From NCBI RefSeq assembly GCF_022558445.1, contig NZ_CP054699.1, positions 1,754,001 to 1,818,000 on the forward strand: 64,000 nt of DNA. Direction: 5' to 3'. The position numbers and the translations under genes are program-made. The DNA is from Candidatus Contubernalis alkalaceticus (GTDB taxonomy: Bacteria > Bacillota > Dethiobacteria > SKNC01). Each line of letters starts with the position of its first letter. Position 1 is the stretch's first letter. The notes under the pieces are model-generated. The model saw nothing but the letters and a program-made list of their open reading frames with translations, was not told the origin of the DNA and searched no databases. Shown here piece after piece: positions 55,222 through 63,874 of this stretch.

Positions 55222-55380
55222 TCATCTGGTCCGCACCCAATCTGCTAACTTAAGGCGGCTGGTTACTGCAGCAGTGGTGCAGTGCTCCGTGATATTGTCA
55301 GGGCTGAACTCTTTGTCACCAATCAGGTCAACATCACTCCTGGCGGTTACTTCATTCAGTATGGAATCAATTAACTCTCA
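55222..55380 (-). pseudogene. gene tail of unknown family joined to preA
   Basis: About 50 codons ending at 55222 read ELIDSILNEVTARSDVDLIG, then PDNITEHCTTAAVTSRLKLA and DWVRTR-stop. There is no start; the frame overlaps the last codons of the PreA-like gene. I do not recognise it. Confidence 0.4.
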
Positions 55381-56557
55381 TACTTATGCTGTTATTATTG
55401 CAAACATGACTACATAAAGAGCACCCATCACATTTACTTTCATTTACCACTGCCTTTTTATGTTCATTGAGTTCTATTGCCTGTCTGCCCCCATCACTGC
55501 ACGCAACCACACATTTATTACAACCTGCGACACAACTATCCTCATTAATTTCAGCTGTTACACGGTACTGCCGACTAAGATTTTCGTGACTAGTCAATTT
55601 AGGTAAAGCCAATCCCGTTAACTCCTGAACAGTTTTTAAATTCTTATCTGTTAAATATCTACTTAATCCTGCTTTCATTTCACTGATTATTTCATATCCT
55701 TCTAACATTACAGCAGTACATATCTGAACTGTAGAAGCTCCTGCCAGCATATACTCAGCTGCATGCTGCCAGTTTCCAATACCGCCTATTCCTAATATTG
55801 GTAATTCAACGCTGGAGGCTAATTGAGCCACACAGCGCAGCCCAATTGGCTTAACAGCTAAACCTGAATACCCACCAAAGGTTGATTTCCCTTCCACAGA
55901 TGGCTGCGGTTCAAATGTATTTAAATCTATATTAGCTAATACCTGAACGGTGTTTATGGCTGATAATGCATCGGCACCATTATCTTTAGCTGCTTTTCCC
56001 ACTATGGTAATATCAGTAACGTTAGGTGTTAGTTTTACAATAACCGGAACGTCTGCCACCTTTTTTACCCATCTGGTTATCTCTCCGGTAATTTGATGAT
56101 CTTGACCAATCGCTTGTCCTACCCCTTGTTCAGGCATCCCATGGGGACAAGAAAAATTAAGCTCCAGGGCATCAGCTCCTGCATCCTGAACAGCAAGAGA
56201 CAGTTCCTGCCAGTCTTCTTTTTTTACTTCAGCCATGATACTGGCTATTAATATATTTTCAGGGTATTCATCCTTTATTTCTTTAATATCCTGTAACCAC
56301 GATTTTAAAGAACGTGTAGTCAAAAGTTCGATATTTTGGAATCCTATAATACTTTTTTTGGAATTTCTTAAAGGAGTAAAACGGGGTGATACATTTTCTA
56401 AAGCCATTTTGTCTGGTTTTATAGTTTTAGTAACAACCCCTCCCCATCCCAATCTAAAAGCCTCTTTAATCATATCTCCCCTGGCTGTTGGTGGAGCTGA
56501 AGATAGTATAAATGGATTTGGAAAGTGCAGCCCGGACATTTTAACAAATAAATCCAT
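55367..56557 (-). CDS. preA: PreA-like dihydropyrimidine dehydrogenase subunit
   Basis: 396 residues. The N-terminal 310 form a DHODH-type flavin barrel: GLHFPNPFILSSAPPTARGD, LELNFSCPHGMPEQGVGQAI, PVIVKLTPNVTDI and ILGIGGIGNWQHAAEYML. The C-terminal 60 carry two 4Fe-4S motifs, CVAGCNKCVVAC and CDGCSLCSHVC. It is the catalytic subunit that reduces uracil/thymine or related substrates; the usual NAD(P)H-linked partner PreT is not in the window. The last residues appear replaced by fusion to a relic at 55222. GAGGGAGG precedes the ATG. Confidence 0.9.
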   Translation of the reverse strand: MDLFVKMSGLHFPNPFILSSAPPTARGDMIKEAFRLGWGGVVTKTIKPDKMALENVSPRFTPLRNSKKSIIGFQNIELLTTRSLKSWLQDIKEIKDEYPENILIASIMAEVKKEDWQELSLAVQDAGADALELNFSCPHGMPEQGVGQAIGQDHQITGEITRWVKKVADVPVIVKLTPNVTDITIVGKAAKDNGADALSAINTVQVLANIDLNTFEPQPSVEGKSTFGGYSGLAVKPIGLRCVAQLASSVELPILGIGGIGNWQHAAEYMLAGASTVQICTAVMLEGYEIISEMKAGLSRYLTDKNLKTVQELTGLALPKLTSHENLSRQYRVTAEINEDSCVAGCNKCVVACSDGGRQAIELNEHKKAVVNESKCDGCSLCSHVCNNNSISMRVN

Positions 56558-56792
56558 AACAAACCTCCCTCTAAGTCTAAAATCTATCCAGCATCTACTC
56601 TCTTACATCTTAATTGATAATAAACTTAAATCCATAATTTGACATGACTCTAAAAATGTTAAATCTACTGTAATAGTAACATGAAAATAAACACAAAGGC
56701 AATAGCGGCTCTCACATAAAAGAAAGGGACAGATATTGCAGGATTTTAGATTGCCTGATTTAAACACCTATGAAGGATGAAAAATTTTTGGG

Positions 56793-57218
56793 TTATATTG
56801 TTTCCAGCCATTGAGTTACAGTTTCCTTAATTTCATCCCTTACAATTCTGGTTTTTTCTAATTTTTCCTGGTAAGAGCCCTCAAAGGATGACGGATCAGG
56901 AAAACCCCAGTGTATTCTTTTAACCAGACCCGGAAACAAGGGGCACCTCTCCCCACCGGCTTGGTCACATACAGTAATGACATAACTAAATAGAGTACCG
57001 TTTTTATAGTAATCAAAGACATTTTTTGTTTTTTTTCCTGAGATATCAATATCAATTTCTTTCATAACCTCAACAACCAAAGGGTTAAGATTACCCGGCT
57101 CCAGCCCTGCACTATGGGCCTCAAAGCGGTCACCGGCCAGCAGTTCAACAAAGGCTTCGGCCATCTGACTTCTGGCAGAATTATGAATACATACAAACAG
57201 GATTTTTTTCTTTTTCAA
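56793..57218 (-). CDS. arsC: arsenate reductase, thioredoxin-coupled (LMW-PTPase fold)
   Basis: 141 residues from TTG 57218 (AGGAGG ten nt upstream). The P-loop is VCIHNSARSQMAEA with the nucleophile Cys near residue 10. The second and third redox Cys lie in ITVCDQAGGERCPLFPG. HWGFPDPSSFEG gives the catalytic Asp. These mark the thioredoxin-type ArsC. It reduces arsenate to arsenite in the cytosol. No arsR, arsB or acr3 is beside it. Confidence 0.92.
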   Translation of the reverse strand: MKKKKILFVCIHNSARSQMAEAFVELLAGDRFEAHSAGLEPGNLNPLVVEVMKEIDIDISGKKTKNVFDYYKNGTLFSYVITVCDQAGGERCPLFPGLVKRIHWGFPDPSSFEGSYQEKLEKTRIVRDEIKETVTQWLETI

Positions 57219-57479
57219 TGTTATTTTTCCTCCTGGTAAAAGATTTGAGCAAAGTTATTTAAGGTTTGCCCTTATATATGTGTTTTTTATTCTTAAAATA
57301 ACAGAAAAAACCTTTCATTTATTTTAAAGTTATTGTAAAGGTAAGCTTTAAATTATGTAAATATAAGGGGAAGTCAGAAAAACCTTTTTATTTCCGGCTT
57401 CTGTACTTCCGAAAACGTCTGATAAAAACTAAGGTGGTTTTAGTAACTGTCAGGGCAACGGCAGTAAATGCCGGTGTTT
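57219..57479. other. 260-bp gap before arsC
   Basis: No gene. A short hairpin with GCCGG arms and a TTTTT on the plus strand near 57460-57480 may end transcription reaching from the left; otherwise nothing is seen. Confidence 0.35.
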
Positions 57480-58184
57480 TTATGTTCTCCCTTTAGCTAT
57501 TTTTACTGCCATTTCAGCTAATAACAAATTTGGGTCAATCATTACTAAGCTTTTGTCTAATAAAGGGAATAAAATCGGTATTTCTGTACATGCTCCCAAT
57601 ATAACAAAAACTCCAATTTCTTTATACTTATTTAAAATATTTTTGAATGAATTAAGATCAGGGTTATTATAAGTCAACCCAGCTTTTAAGTGTTCTATCA
57701 TGGATGAGATAATAATTTGTTCATCCGGATCTGGGATGATTATTTTATTGTTAGAAGATTGCAAAGCTCTTTGATATATCTGGCTGTTTACAGTGGCGGT
57801 TGTTGCAACCAGCAAAATTTGACTATTAATAAGAGAATCTTGTTTTTGTACGTAATTTGCTGTATTTTCTATCATGCTGTATATGGGAATATTAACGCTG
57901 GCTTTTATTATTTTAATCCAGATATGAGAAGTATTACAAGGCATAATAATAAAGTCAGCTCCTGCACGTTCCAGTAATTGAGCTGACCTTTCTAACTCTG
58001 GTAATAGTCTTTCCTCCCCTTCAAAGTAAGCTTCAGTTCGTGGAGGAATCTTCGTATTATTATAAATTATTATGGGAAGATGGTCCTGATCTTTCGTGAC
58101 ATCAGTATTTCTAATTATTTTTTCAAATAAATCTAGTGTTGCTAAGGGTCCCATTCCCCCAAGAATGCCTATTGTTCTAGACAT
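57480..58184 (-). CDS. amino-acid racemase (aspartate/glutamate racemase superfamily)
   Basis: 234 residues with the superfamily pattern: TIGILGGMGPLATLDLFEKI at the N-terminus, the first catalytic Cys in FIIMPCNTSHIW (near 83) and the second in VILGACTEIPIL (near 195). It resembles RacX/YgeA-type broad racemases. It lies 25 bp after the YheC/D-type gene, last in a three-gene minus-strand operon with two ATP-grasp ligases, so it probably supplies a D-amino acid to them (inference). Confidence 0.92.
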   Translation of the reverse strand: MSRTIGILGGMGPLATLDLFEKIIRNTDVTKDQDHLPIIIYNNTKIPPRTEAYFEGEERLLPELERSAQLLERAGADFIIMPCNTSHIWIKIIKASVNIPIYSMIENTANYVQKQDSLINSQILLVATTATVNSQIYQRALQSSNNKIIIPDPDEQIIISSMIEHLKAGLTYNNPDLNSFKNILNKYKEIGVFVILGACTEIPILFPLLDKSLVMIDPNLLLAEMAVKIAKGRT

Positions 58185-58209
58185 AATGTTATCTCCCTCT
58201 CATGGAAAA

Positions 58210-59511
58210 TTAAAAGCCTGCCAAAGCTTTAGCATACTCAAAAGGTGTAGGAAGTACTGCCGGCAGCACTTGTTGTTCATCTATTGATCTAACTGTTTTT
58301 CTAAGTGATGCGTAGACTAATTGAACTTCAATTATCCAAACTTTAAAATTTTGATCAATTATTAGATCTACCGCAGCATCACCCAGGTGATAGCCATTTT
58401 CTTCTATTATTTTAAGGGCTTTTATGCAAAGTTCAACGGCATTGTTTATTACCTGATGTGTTTTTTGGGTATCTAAATTAAAAATTTCTTTAAGAGCTAT
58501 TTCCGCAGGCATCATTTTAGACCGCTTTTTTTTGTTAGATATGATACTTTCTTTTTTTGCAATTTTAGTCTCCATACCGGAATAAATCCAATTTTTTGTA
58601 TAGTCTTTTTGAAGATAAATTCTAAAATCAACTTTTTGCTGTTGATACGTAAAAGGTATGTCCTGTTGAATTAAATATTTTCTTTTTCTTTTTAACTTTT
58701 TTTTCAATATGTTTCTTACGTCTTTTTCATTTTCCATATAATACTTTCTGTCATAAATATCTGTAAGCATATAATTTCTTTCAATTTTTTTTACGTGTAA
58801 AATTCCAATTCCCCCGGCTTTATTAAAGGGTTTTAAATAAACAGGATTTAGATTTATGAGTATCTGTAATAGGGTTTCTACATTTTTAAATTCAACTGTA
58901 TTTGGTAAATGATCCACCAAAATAGAATCTTTAGACAAAATGTTCCACAAACTGAATTTATCTATATTGCAGGGTCTGTTAAAAATTTTATCTCCTATGT
59001 GTTTATTTAAATATCTAAAGGTTTTTTTATTTACGTTTTGTTGGCAAAAAATTGAGCTGGGGTAAGGAAATATCCCTTCTAAAAACGTTTTGGTTTGAGG
59101 TTCAAAATAATAGCCTGTAATGTCTTTATTTTTCATGTTAATTGACTCTTTTTTAAATATATATATAAGCCCTTTTATGTTTTCATAATTTGTAAATCGC
59201 AGGATAGCCTTTCTTGGATTCTTATAATAAACAGCTGTCAAAAAGCCAATAACCGGACCTAAGAATAAATCATTTCCTCGAAAGTAAAAATCATAAGGTA
59301 CATCAGGAATTGAGATTTGTTCTGTTAATTTACCGGGAATAATGATATCTGCCGGTTGTATATAGCTGTCAATATTAATGGCGAGCACTTTTTTGAATGC
59401 GCCAAAATGAAGTATTATGTTTTTTGATTTAATATTGGCTTTTTTAAGTATTGAACTATTCAAATAAATTGAATTTGGTTGGATATTATTATCTATTTTT
59501 ATTAAGGACAT
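58210..59511 (-). CDS. YheC/YheD-family ATP-grasp protein 1
   Basis: 433 residues from ATG 59511 (GGAGGGG six nt upstream). A beta-rich N-terminal 110 residues ends in FLGPVIGFLTA, a marker of the YheCD family. The ATP-grasp part follows: LNPVYLKPFNKAGGIGILHV as the glycine-rich nucleotide loop, VDFRIYLQKD, and GDAAVDLIIDQNFKVWIIEV followed by QL. The residue after Glu-Val is Gln where most ATP-grasps have the Mg-binding Asn. YheC/YheD are spore-associated proteins in Bacillus. The family is expected to form peptide-like bonds using ATP. Confidence 0.9.
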   Translation of the reverse strand: MSLIKIDNNIQPNSIYLNSSILKKANIKSKNIILHFGAFKKVLAINIDSYIQPADIIIPGKLTEQISIPDVPYDFYFRGNDLFLGPVIGFLTAVYYKNPRKAILRFTNYENIKGLIYIFKKESINMKNKDITGYYFEPQTKTFLEGIFPYPSSIFCQQNVNKKTFRYLNKHIGDKIFNRPCNIDKFSLWNILSKDSILVDHLPNTVEFKNVETLLQILINLNPVYLKPFNKAGGIGILHVKKIERNYMLTDIYDRKYYMENEKDVRNILKKKLKRKRKYLIQQDIPFTYQQQKVDFRIYLQKDYTKNWIYSGMETKIAKKESIISNKKKRSKMMPAEIALKEIFNLDTQKTHQVINNAVELCIKALKIIEENGYHLGDAAVDLIIDQNFKVWIIEVQLVYASLRKTVRSIDEQQVLPAVLPTPFEYAKALAGF

Positions 59512-59545
59512 TAATAACCCCTCCATTAAAAATTCAGCTTACCTC

Positions 59546-60730
59546 TTAACTAAAGCCAAGCAGGCGCTCTTTTTTTAAAATATCTTCTTTAGAAGATCCG
59601 ATTAAAATACCTGATATATGAGGAATAGAATGGGAATTGGAATCTACTAATGGATTATATATGGAAATGGGTATAAGGTAACCGCTTTCTATAGCATTTT
59701 GGCAGGTAAGCTTGAATTTATTCCAGTTCATATTAGGTTTCCAGCTTCTGGATAATAAAACGGATGCATTATGGATTTTAAAAATGCTTTCTTTGAGAAG
59801 CAGTGCTGGTGTTGAGCCGTTTATGCGGAAATTCAGGTCAATTGCCAGCACCCGATTTTCCTTAGAAATAACTATGTCAAATCCAACTATACCCATGAAA
59901 CCTAAAGAACAGGCGCGTTCCATGATTAAGCGTCCCAATTGGATTAATAGCCCGGGTGGCTCATTGTTTTTTACAAGCCAATTACCTAAATAGTGGCCGG
60001 TAGGGTTGCTGATTTGCTGGGAAGCTCCTAGATATATGATTTGATGGTTAATTGTTTTAGCAAACTGAAGATTATAATTTTGATTTATTTCAATATATTC
60101 CTCCAACACAACTGTGCTGCATGTTTGAAAATAATCCCAGGCGTTATTAATATCATTTCTATCTTTGCAGATGATTACATCACAACCTCCTCCGGTGGGC
60201 TGATCAGTTGCAGCCTTGATTACCAGGGGTAATTTATTGAATTTATTAGCAGTTTTAATTATCTCACTGGGATGAACAATAATTCTCTTCGGAACATGTT
60301 CTTTAGGTACCAGCCTTTCCAAATTAGCTTTATTATTTAAAAATTTTACAAGCTTTGGGTCAATCCAATATCCTTCCTTATTAAATTCTGAGGAGGGATG
60401 AGGATAATTAAAAACTATTTTCTTTTTTTGACTGAGGAAATAGGCTGCTAAATCTCTATATTCTTTATATGAACGGTATACATGTAGAATAGGATTTACT
60501 TCAAGATTTGCACTCTTCATAAGAGTTATTACATCTTCTGCAGCAACTGAATAACTACAGATCACAGGCATATTACCGGCTATGGTGAGGGGTGGCCCTG
60601 TGAGAAAATCCAGATTTTTAGGCAGCCATCGGTAATCCGAAGAAGAAGCTCTAGAATTTAAAATAAAATCCTTACCAAAAATATCAAAGAGTGTAACAAC
60701 AGGCAATATCTTTGATTTATTTATACTCAT
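59546..60730 (-). CDS. ATP-grasp ligase (CPSase-like)
   Basis: 394 residues from ATG 60730 (GGAGTG six nt upstream; the frame runs to 60784). The ATP-grasp domain shows LPLVIKAATDQPTGGGCDVI, VVLEEYIEINQNYNLQF, GIVGFDIVISKENRVLAIDL and NFRINGST, the latter giving metal and phosphate ligands. The N-terminal 140 residues are a Rossmann-like pre-grasp part. It first in the operon, 34 bp before the YheC/D gene. It probably activates a carboxylate and couples it to an amine; partners and product are unknown. Confidence 0.87.
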   Translation of the reverse strand: MSINKSKILPVVTLFDIFGKDFILNSRASSSDYRWLPKNLDFLTGPPLTIAGNMPVICSYSVAAEDVITLMKSANLEVNPILHVYRSYKEYRDLAAYFLSQKKKIVFNYPHPSSEFNKEGYWIDPKLVKFLNNKANLERLVPKEHVPKRIIVHPSEIIKTANKFNKLPLVIKAATDQPTGGGCDVIICKDRNDINNAWDYFQTCSTVVLEEYIEINQNYNLQFAKTINHQIIYLGASQQISNPTGHYLGNWLVKNNEPPGLLIQLGRLIMERACSLGFMGIVGFDIVISKENRVLAIDLNFRINGSTPALLLKESIFKIHNASVLLSRSWKPNMNWNKFKLTCQNAIESGYLIPISIYNPLVDSNSHSIPHISGILIGSSKEDILKKERLLGFS

Positions 60731-60829
60731 AAAAATCACTCCATACAACATATTGTTTGATATCAGCTTATGAACGTAATACAAAAATGTTGAATAGAAT
60801 ATTTAAAAAAAGCAATCAGGAGAGAAATA

Positions 60830-62161
60830 ATGAATTATTTATGGTTTAAATCACTAAAATCAACGGAAGCGGCAGTGAACTTAAATTTATATAATCGATT
60901 GCAGTGTTCAAACCTCATTATCATCAATGTTGGTACATTAAAAAAACACTTGAAAGTAATTATTAACAATGATCTTTTAGATAACACTATAGGTCTTCCT
61001 ATAAGCTTATCAAATAAGTATACAATTCCCACAGAAATCCCTTATGAAATATACCATAAAGATAGGGAGATTCATCTTGGACCAGTTATTGCCTACATTG
61101 TTATGGGAAGTTTTTATAATTTAAACAAAAAAAAATTAACAACCCATTTACCTAGATTTTCTGATTATATGTCTATAAAGGGATTAATTTATATCTGCAC
61201 AAAAGATTCTATTGATCTAGCTCGAAACAGAATAAAAGGCTACTATTACGATCCCAAAGGGGTAATTTCAGGTAGAGCATGGTGGTATGGCGAATTTCCC
61301 CTTCCTGATGCCATTTTTAATCGTTCTTTTTTAAGTCAAAATAAAGTAAGAGCATTACAGAAAAAGATAGGTAACAATATTTTTAATTCATATTTTCGCA
61401 ACTTGAATAAATGGAATATATATAGGAAACTGTCAAAAGACAAAAAACTTATAAAACACTTACCTTACACCGAGAATTATAAAAGTGTAAGACAGTTAAT
61501 AGGCCTGTTAAAGAAATATAAATCTCTTTATTTAAAACCTTTCAGTAAATCTCAAGGGAAAGGCATTCTATGTGTTTTGAAATCAAATAAAAAATTCTTA
61601 GTTATCGATGAAAGAAAGCAAAGGTATTATTTTCAAGATTATAATAGCATGGGTAAATTCTTAAACAAAAGAGTAATTAAGCCATCTATTATTCAGCAGG
61701 CAGTTCCCTTTGAGACGGAAAAAAAACTGGTGGATTTTAGAATAATTCTGCAAAGAGATGAGGATAAAAAATGGTCCTATAAAGGATGTGTTGCTAAAAT
61801 ATCCCAGGAAGGTAGTGTTATTACCAACAAACAATGCAGACAACAAGCTTTAATAGGAAAAGATGCTTTAACAACTATTTATAATCTAAGTGAAACAGCA
61901 GCAGATAGAATGGAAGAGAAAATGATTACTTTAACTATAAAAGCCATTCACATTTATGAAAGATCAGGAATGCATCTCGGTGATGTGGCGGCAGACATAA
62001 TTTTAGATTCTAATCTACATTTATGGTTACTGGAGCTTCAATTAAACCATAGAACAACAGAAGTATTTCCTGAAAGATATAAAAAAATTATGGTAACGCC
62101 ATTTAGATATGCTAAGGCATTAGCGGGATTTAGCAATAATGCGCCAGCATTTACAGTTTAG
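60830..62161 (+). CDS. YheC/YheD-family ATP-grasp protein 2
   Basis: 443 residues from ATG 60830 (AGGAGAG eight nt upstream). It parallels the 58210 product: IHLGPVIAYIVMG, a KSLYLKPFSKSQGKGILCVL loop, LVDFRIILQRD, and GDVAADIILDSNLHLWLLEL followed by QLN. Both end in PF.YAKALAGF. Here too Gln replaces the usual Mg-binding Asn. It is transcribed away from the three-gene operon, from a 100-bp shared intergenic region, and overlaps the MurF-like fragment by 23 nt. Confidence 0.9.
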   Translation: MNYLWFKSLKSTEAAVNLNLYNRLQCSNLIIINVGTLKKHLKVIINNDLLDNTIGLPISLSNKYTIPTEIPYEIYHKDREIHLGPVIAYIVMGSFYNLNKKKLTTHLPRFSDYMSIKGLIYICTKDSIDLARNRIKGYYYDPKGVISGRAWWYGEFPLPDAIFNRSFLSQNKVRALQKKIGNNIFNSYFRNLNKWNIYRKLSKDKKLIKHLPYTENYKSVRQLIGLLKKYKSLYLKPFSKSQGKGILCVLKSNKKFLVIDERKQRYYFQDYNSMGKFLNKRVIKPSIIQQAVPFETEKKLVDFRIILQRDEDKKWSYKGCVAKISQEGSVITNKQCRQQALIGKDALTTIYNLSETAADRMEEKMITLTIKAIHIYERSGMHLGDVAADIILDSNLHLWLLELQLNHRTTEVFPERYKKIMVTPFRYAKALAGFSNNAPAFTV

Positions 62162-62633
62162 GAAGGGTTTTAATGGAAGCACTATTATTGATGATACCTG
62201 GAACTGCACACCACCCTCTGTAAAGTCTGCCCTTGAAGTATTGAGAGAAACGGCTGAGGGAAGAAAAAAAGTTGCAGTTATTGGATATATGCCGCAATTA
62301 GGTGAAAAGGGGAAAAAAGAATATTCCCTCATTGGTGAAAGTGTTGTTAAAGCATCAGTAGACCTGCTGGTGACCATTGGAGATGAAGCAAAGAATATAG
62401 AAGATAGAGCTGTTGAATTGGGTATGAATAAAATTAAGGTTATAAATTGTAGTACTGGAAAGGAAGTATATGATGTATTAAAACCTCTGTTGAATAAAAA
62501 TACTTTGGTTTTATTTAAGTTTCCTTACAAATACCGTTTAAGTAAATTCCCATCATTTAAACAATTAATTAAAGATATTTATACTCCCATACCAGTTTCT
62601 AGATTTTTTGCAGGAAGTAAAAAAGGCTCTTAA
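62139..62633 (+). CDS. MurF-type C-terminal domain, stand-alone or truncated
   Basis: 164 codons whose frame reads FNGSTIIDDTWNCTPPSVKS, then GRKKVAVIGYMPQLGEKGKK, VDLLVTIGDEAKNIEDRAVE and LNKNTLVLFKFP. This is domain 3 of Mur ligases of the MurF type (DDxxNxxPxSxxxAL and GxMxELG positions), which binds the incoming amino acid or dipeptide. The ATPase domain and domain 1 are absent. It starts in the end of the YheC/D gene without a ribosome site, so a deletion probably fused them. A functional role of the isolated domain is doubtful but possible. Confidence 0.65.
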   Translation: MRQHLQFRKGFNGSTIIDDTWNCTPPSVKSALEVLRETAEGRKKVAVIGYMPQLGEKGKKEYSLIGESVVKASVDLLVTIGDEAKNIEDRAVELGMNKIKVINCSTGKEVYDVLKPLLNKNTLVLFKFPYKYRLSKFPSFKQLIKDIYTPIPVSRFFAGSKKGS

Positions 62634-62660
62634 ATTCACTTTCTCAAGAGCCTTTTTTTT
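62620..62660. terminator. bidirectional terminator
   Basis: AAAAAGGCTCTT (62620-62631) pairs with AAGAGCCTTTTT (62646-62657), followed by more T. It overlaps the stop of the MurF-like fragment and also faces the end of the repeat-protein gene. Confidence 0.9.
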
Positions 62661-62689
62661 ATTCACTTAATAGACTTTGACCTATTAAA

Positions 62690-63670
62690 TTAGAATACAA
62701 CCTCTATCTTAATTATTACGGGCCTTTCTCTGGCGGCGTCCTCTTGGTAAGCGATAAATATCTCCTGCCCCTCTTCAACTCCAATGAAAGTAACGTAATC
62801 CTCCAGTCCAAAGGATGTAGGTTTCCCATTAATTTCAATTTCTACAGTATGGTTATCTGCCAGTCCAGAGAAAATACCTTGGGCTGTTTTTATTTCATCT
62901 TTTCTTGGTTTCTGAAAATCGGCTTCAGTTATAATTGAACGTCCATTTTTATCTATATAGTATTTAAAACTGATTTCTCCTACGGCAAATTCCTTTTCCA
63001 GCAGAGCCTCACTCAAACCAAAGGCCTGGTGCTTTCCGTTAACTTTAATCTCAACTGAATGACTGTCAATGCGGCCGGTAAGTATCCCTTCTGCACTCTG
63101 CAATTCCTTATCATGATCATTACCCTTCTTTTCAAGTTCAATAATTACCAGCCTGCCTGACTGATTCTCTTTGTATTTAAAAGTAATGTTATCTCCCTTC
63201 TGGAGATTTGCTGTAGATATGCCTTCATTCAGCCCAAAGGCTTTTGCTTCTCCCTCTACTTTAATTTCCACAGTATGGCTGTCTGCAAAACCGACAAAAA
63301 CACCTGCCGCCGTCATGATGGTATCCTTTTTTTGATCACAAACTTCAAGCTTTGTAATTAAGCCCCGTTGGTTTTTATCAATAAAATATTCAAACTTTAC
63401 CGGGCTGCCATCTGTAAACTCCTGCTCAATAATTTCATCGCTTAATCCAAAAGCTTTTATTTCACCATTAACTTCGATCTCCACCGAATTGTTGTCAATA
63501 CGGCCGTTCAGCTGCCCTTCACCAATTAATACTTCTTGGAAAGTCTCCTCAGCAGCTTGACGTGAAACTTTTTCCCAGCCATTTTCCCAGCCACCCTGTG
63601 CGGCAATACTTCCACCAGCTGCCGCCAGCATAAATACTATGGCACCGATGATGATAAATTTCTTATTCAT
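62690..63670 (-). CDS. secreted protein with four ~70-residue repeats
   Basis: 326 residues. A signal peptide (FIIIGAIVFMLAAAGGSIAA) is followed by four repeats starting near residues 51, 122, 191 and 260. Each has the core G.I.S..VEI.VNG...AFGL, then a strand such as FKYYIDKNGR..IT. Repeats 1 and 3 are closer to each other (GRIDSHSVEIKVNG), as are 2 and 4 (GFADSHTVEIKVEG), so an initial pair was duplicated. No catalytic motif is seen; a surface or spore-envelope role is possible. AAAGGGGGAG precedes the ATG. Confidence 0.75.
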   Translation of the reverse strand: MNKKFIIIGAIVFMLAAAGGSIAAQGGWENGWEKVSRQAAEETFQEVLIGEGQLNGRIDNNSVEIEVNGEIKAFGLSDEIIEQEFTDGSPVKFEYFIDKNQRGLITKLEVCDQKKDTIMTAAGVFVGFADSHTVEIKVEGEAKAFGLNEGISTANLQKGDNITFKYKENQSGRLVIIELEKKGNDHDKELQSAEGILTGRIDSHSVEIKVNGKHQAFGLSEALLEKEFAVGEISFKYYIDKNGRSIITEADFQKPRKDEIKTAQGIFSGLADNHTVEIEINGKPTSFGLEDYVTFIGVEEGQEIFIAYQEDAARERPVIIKIEVVF

Positions 63671-63787
63671 TTAAATATCTCCCCCTTTTTGTTTAGCTTC
63701 ACTTATGAAGACGTATTAACAGCTTAGTTATTACGAAAAAAGGGAAATTATTTTGTTTTTTTTTAGTCTATTTGTTGTAAAATAAAA
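63671..63787. other. short intergenic region
   Basis: It holds the promoter region of the repeat protein; no clear boxes were picked out and no gene is present. Confidence 0.3.
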
Positions 63788-63826
63788 CAGGTTTCTAGAC
63801 CAATTGTTGTCTGATCTAGAAACCTG
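63788..63826 (-). terminator. terminator of the protease gene
   Basis: CAGGTTTCTAGA (63788-63799) pairs with TCTAGAAACCTG (63815-63826); on the minus strand TTTTATTTT follows. Confidence 0.88.
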
Positions 63827-63874
63827 CAGGAATTCCTTGGCTATAAACTTTGAAAAACAAACTAGAAAAGAAAC

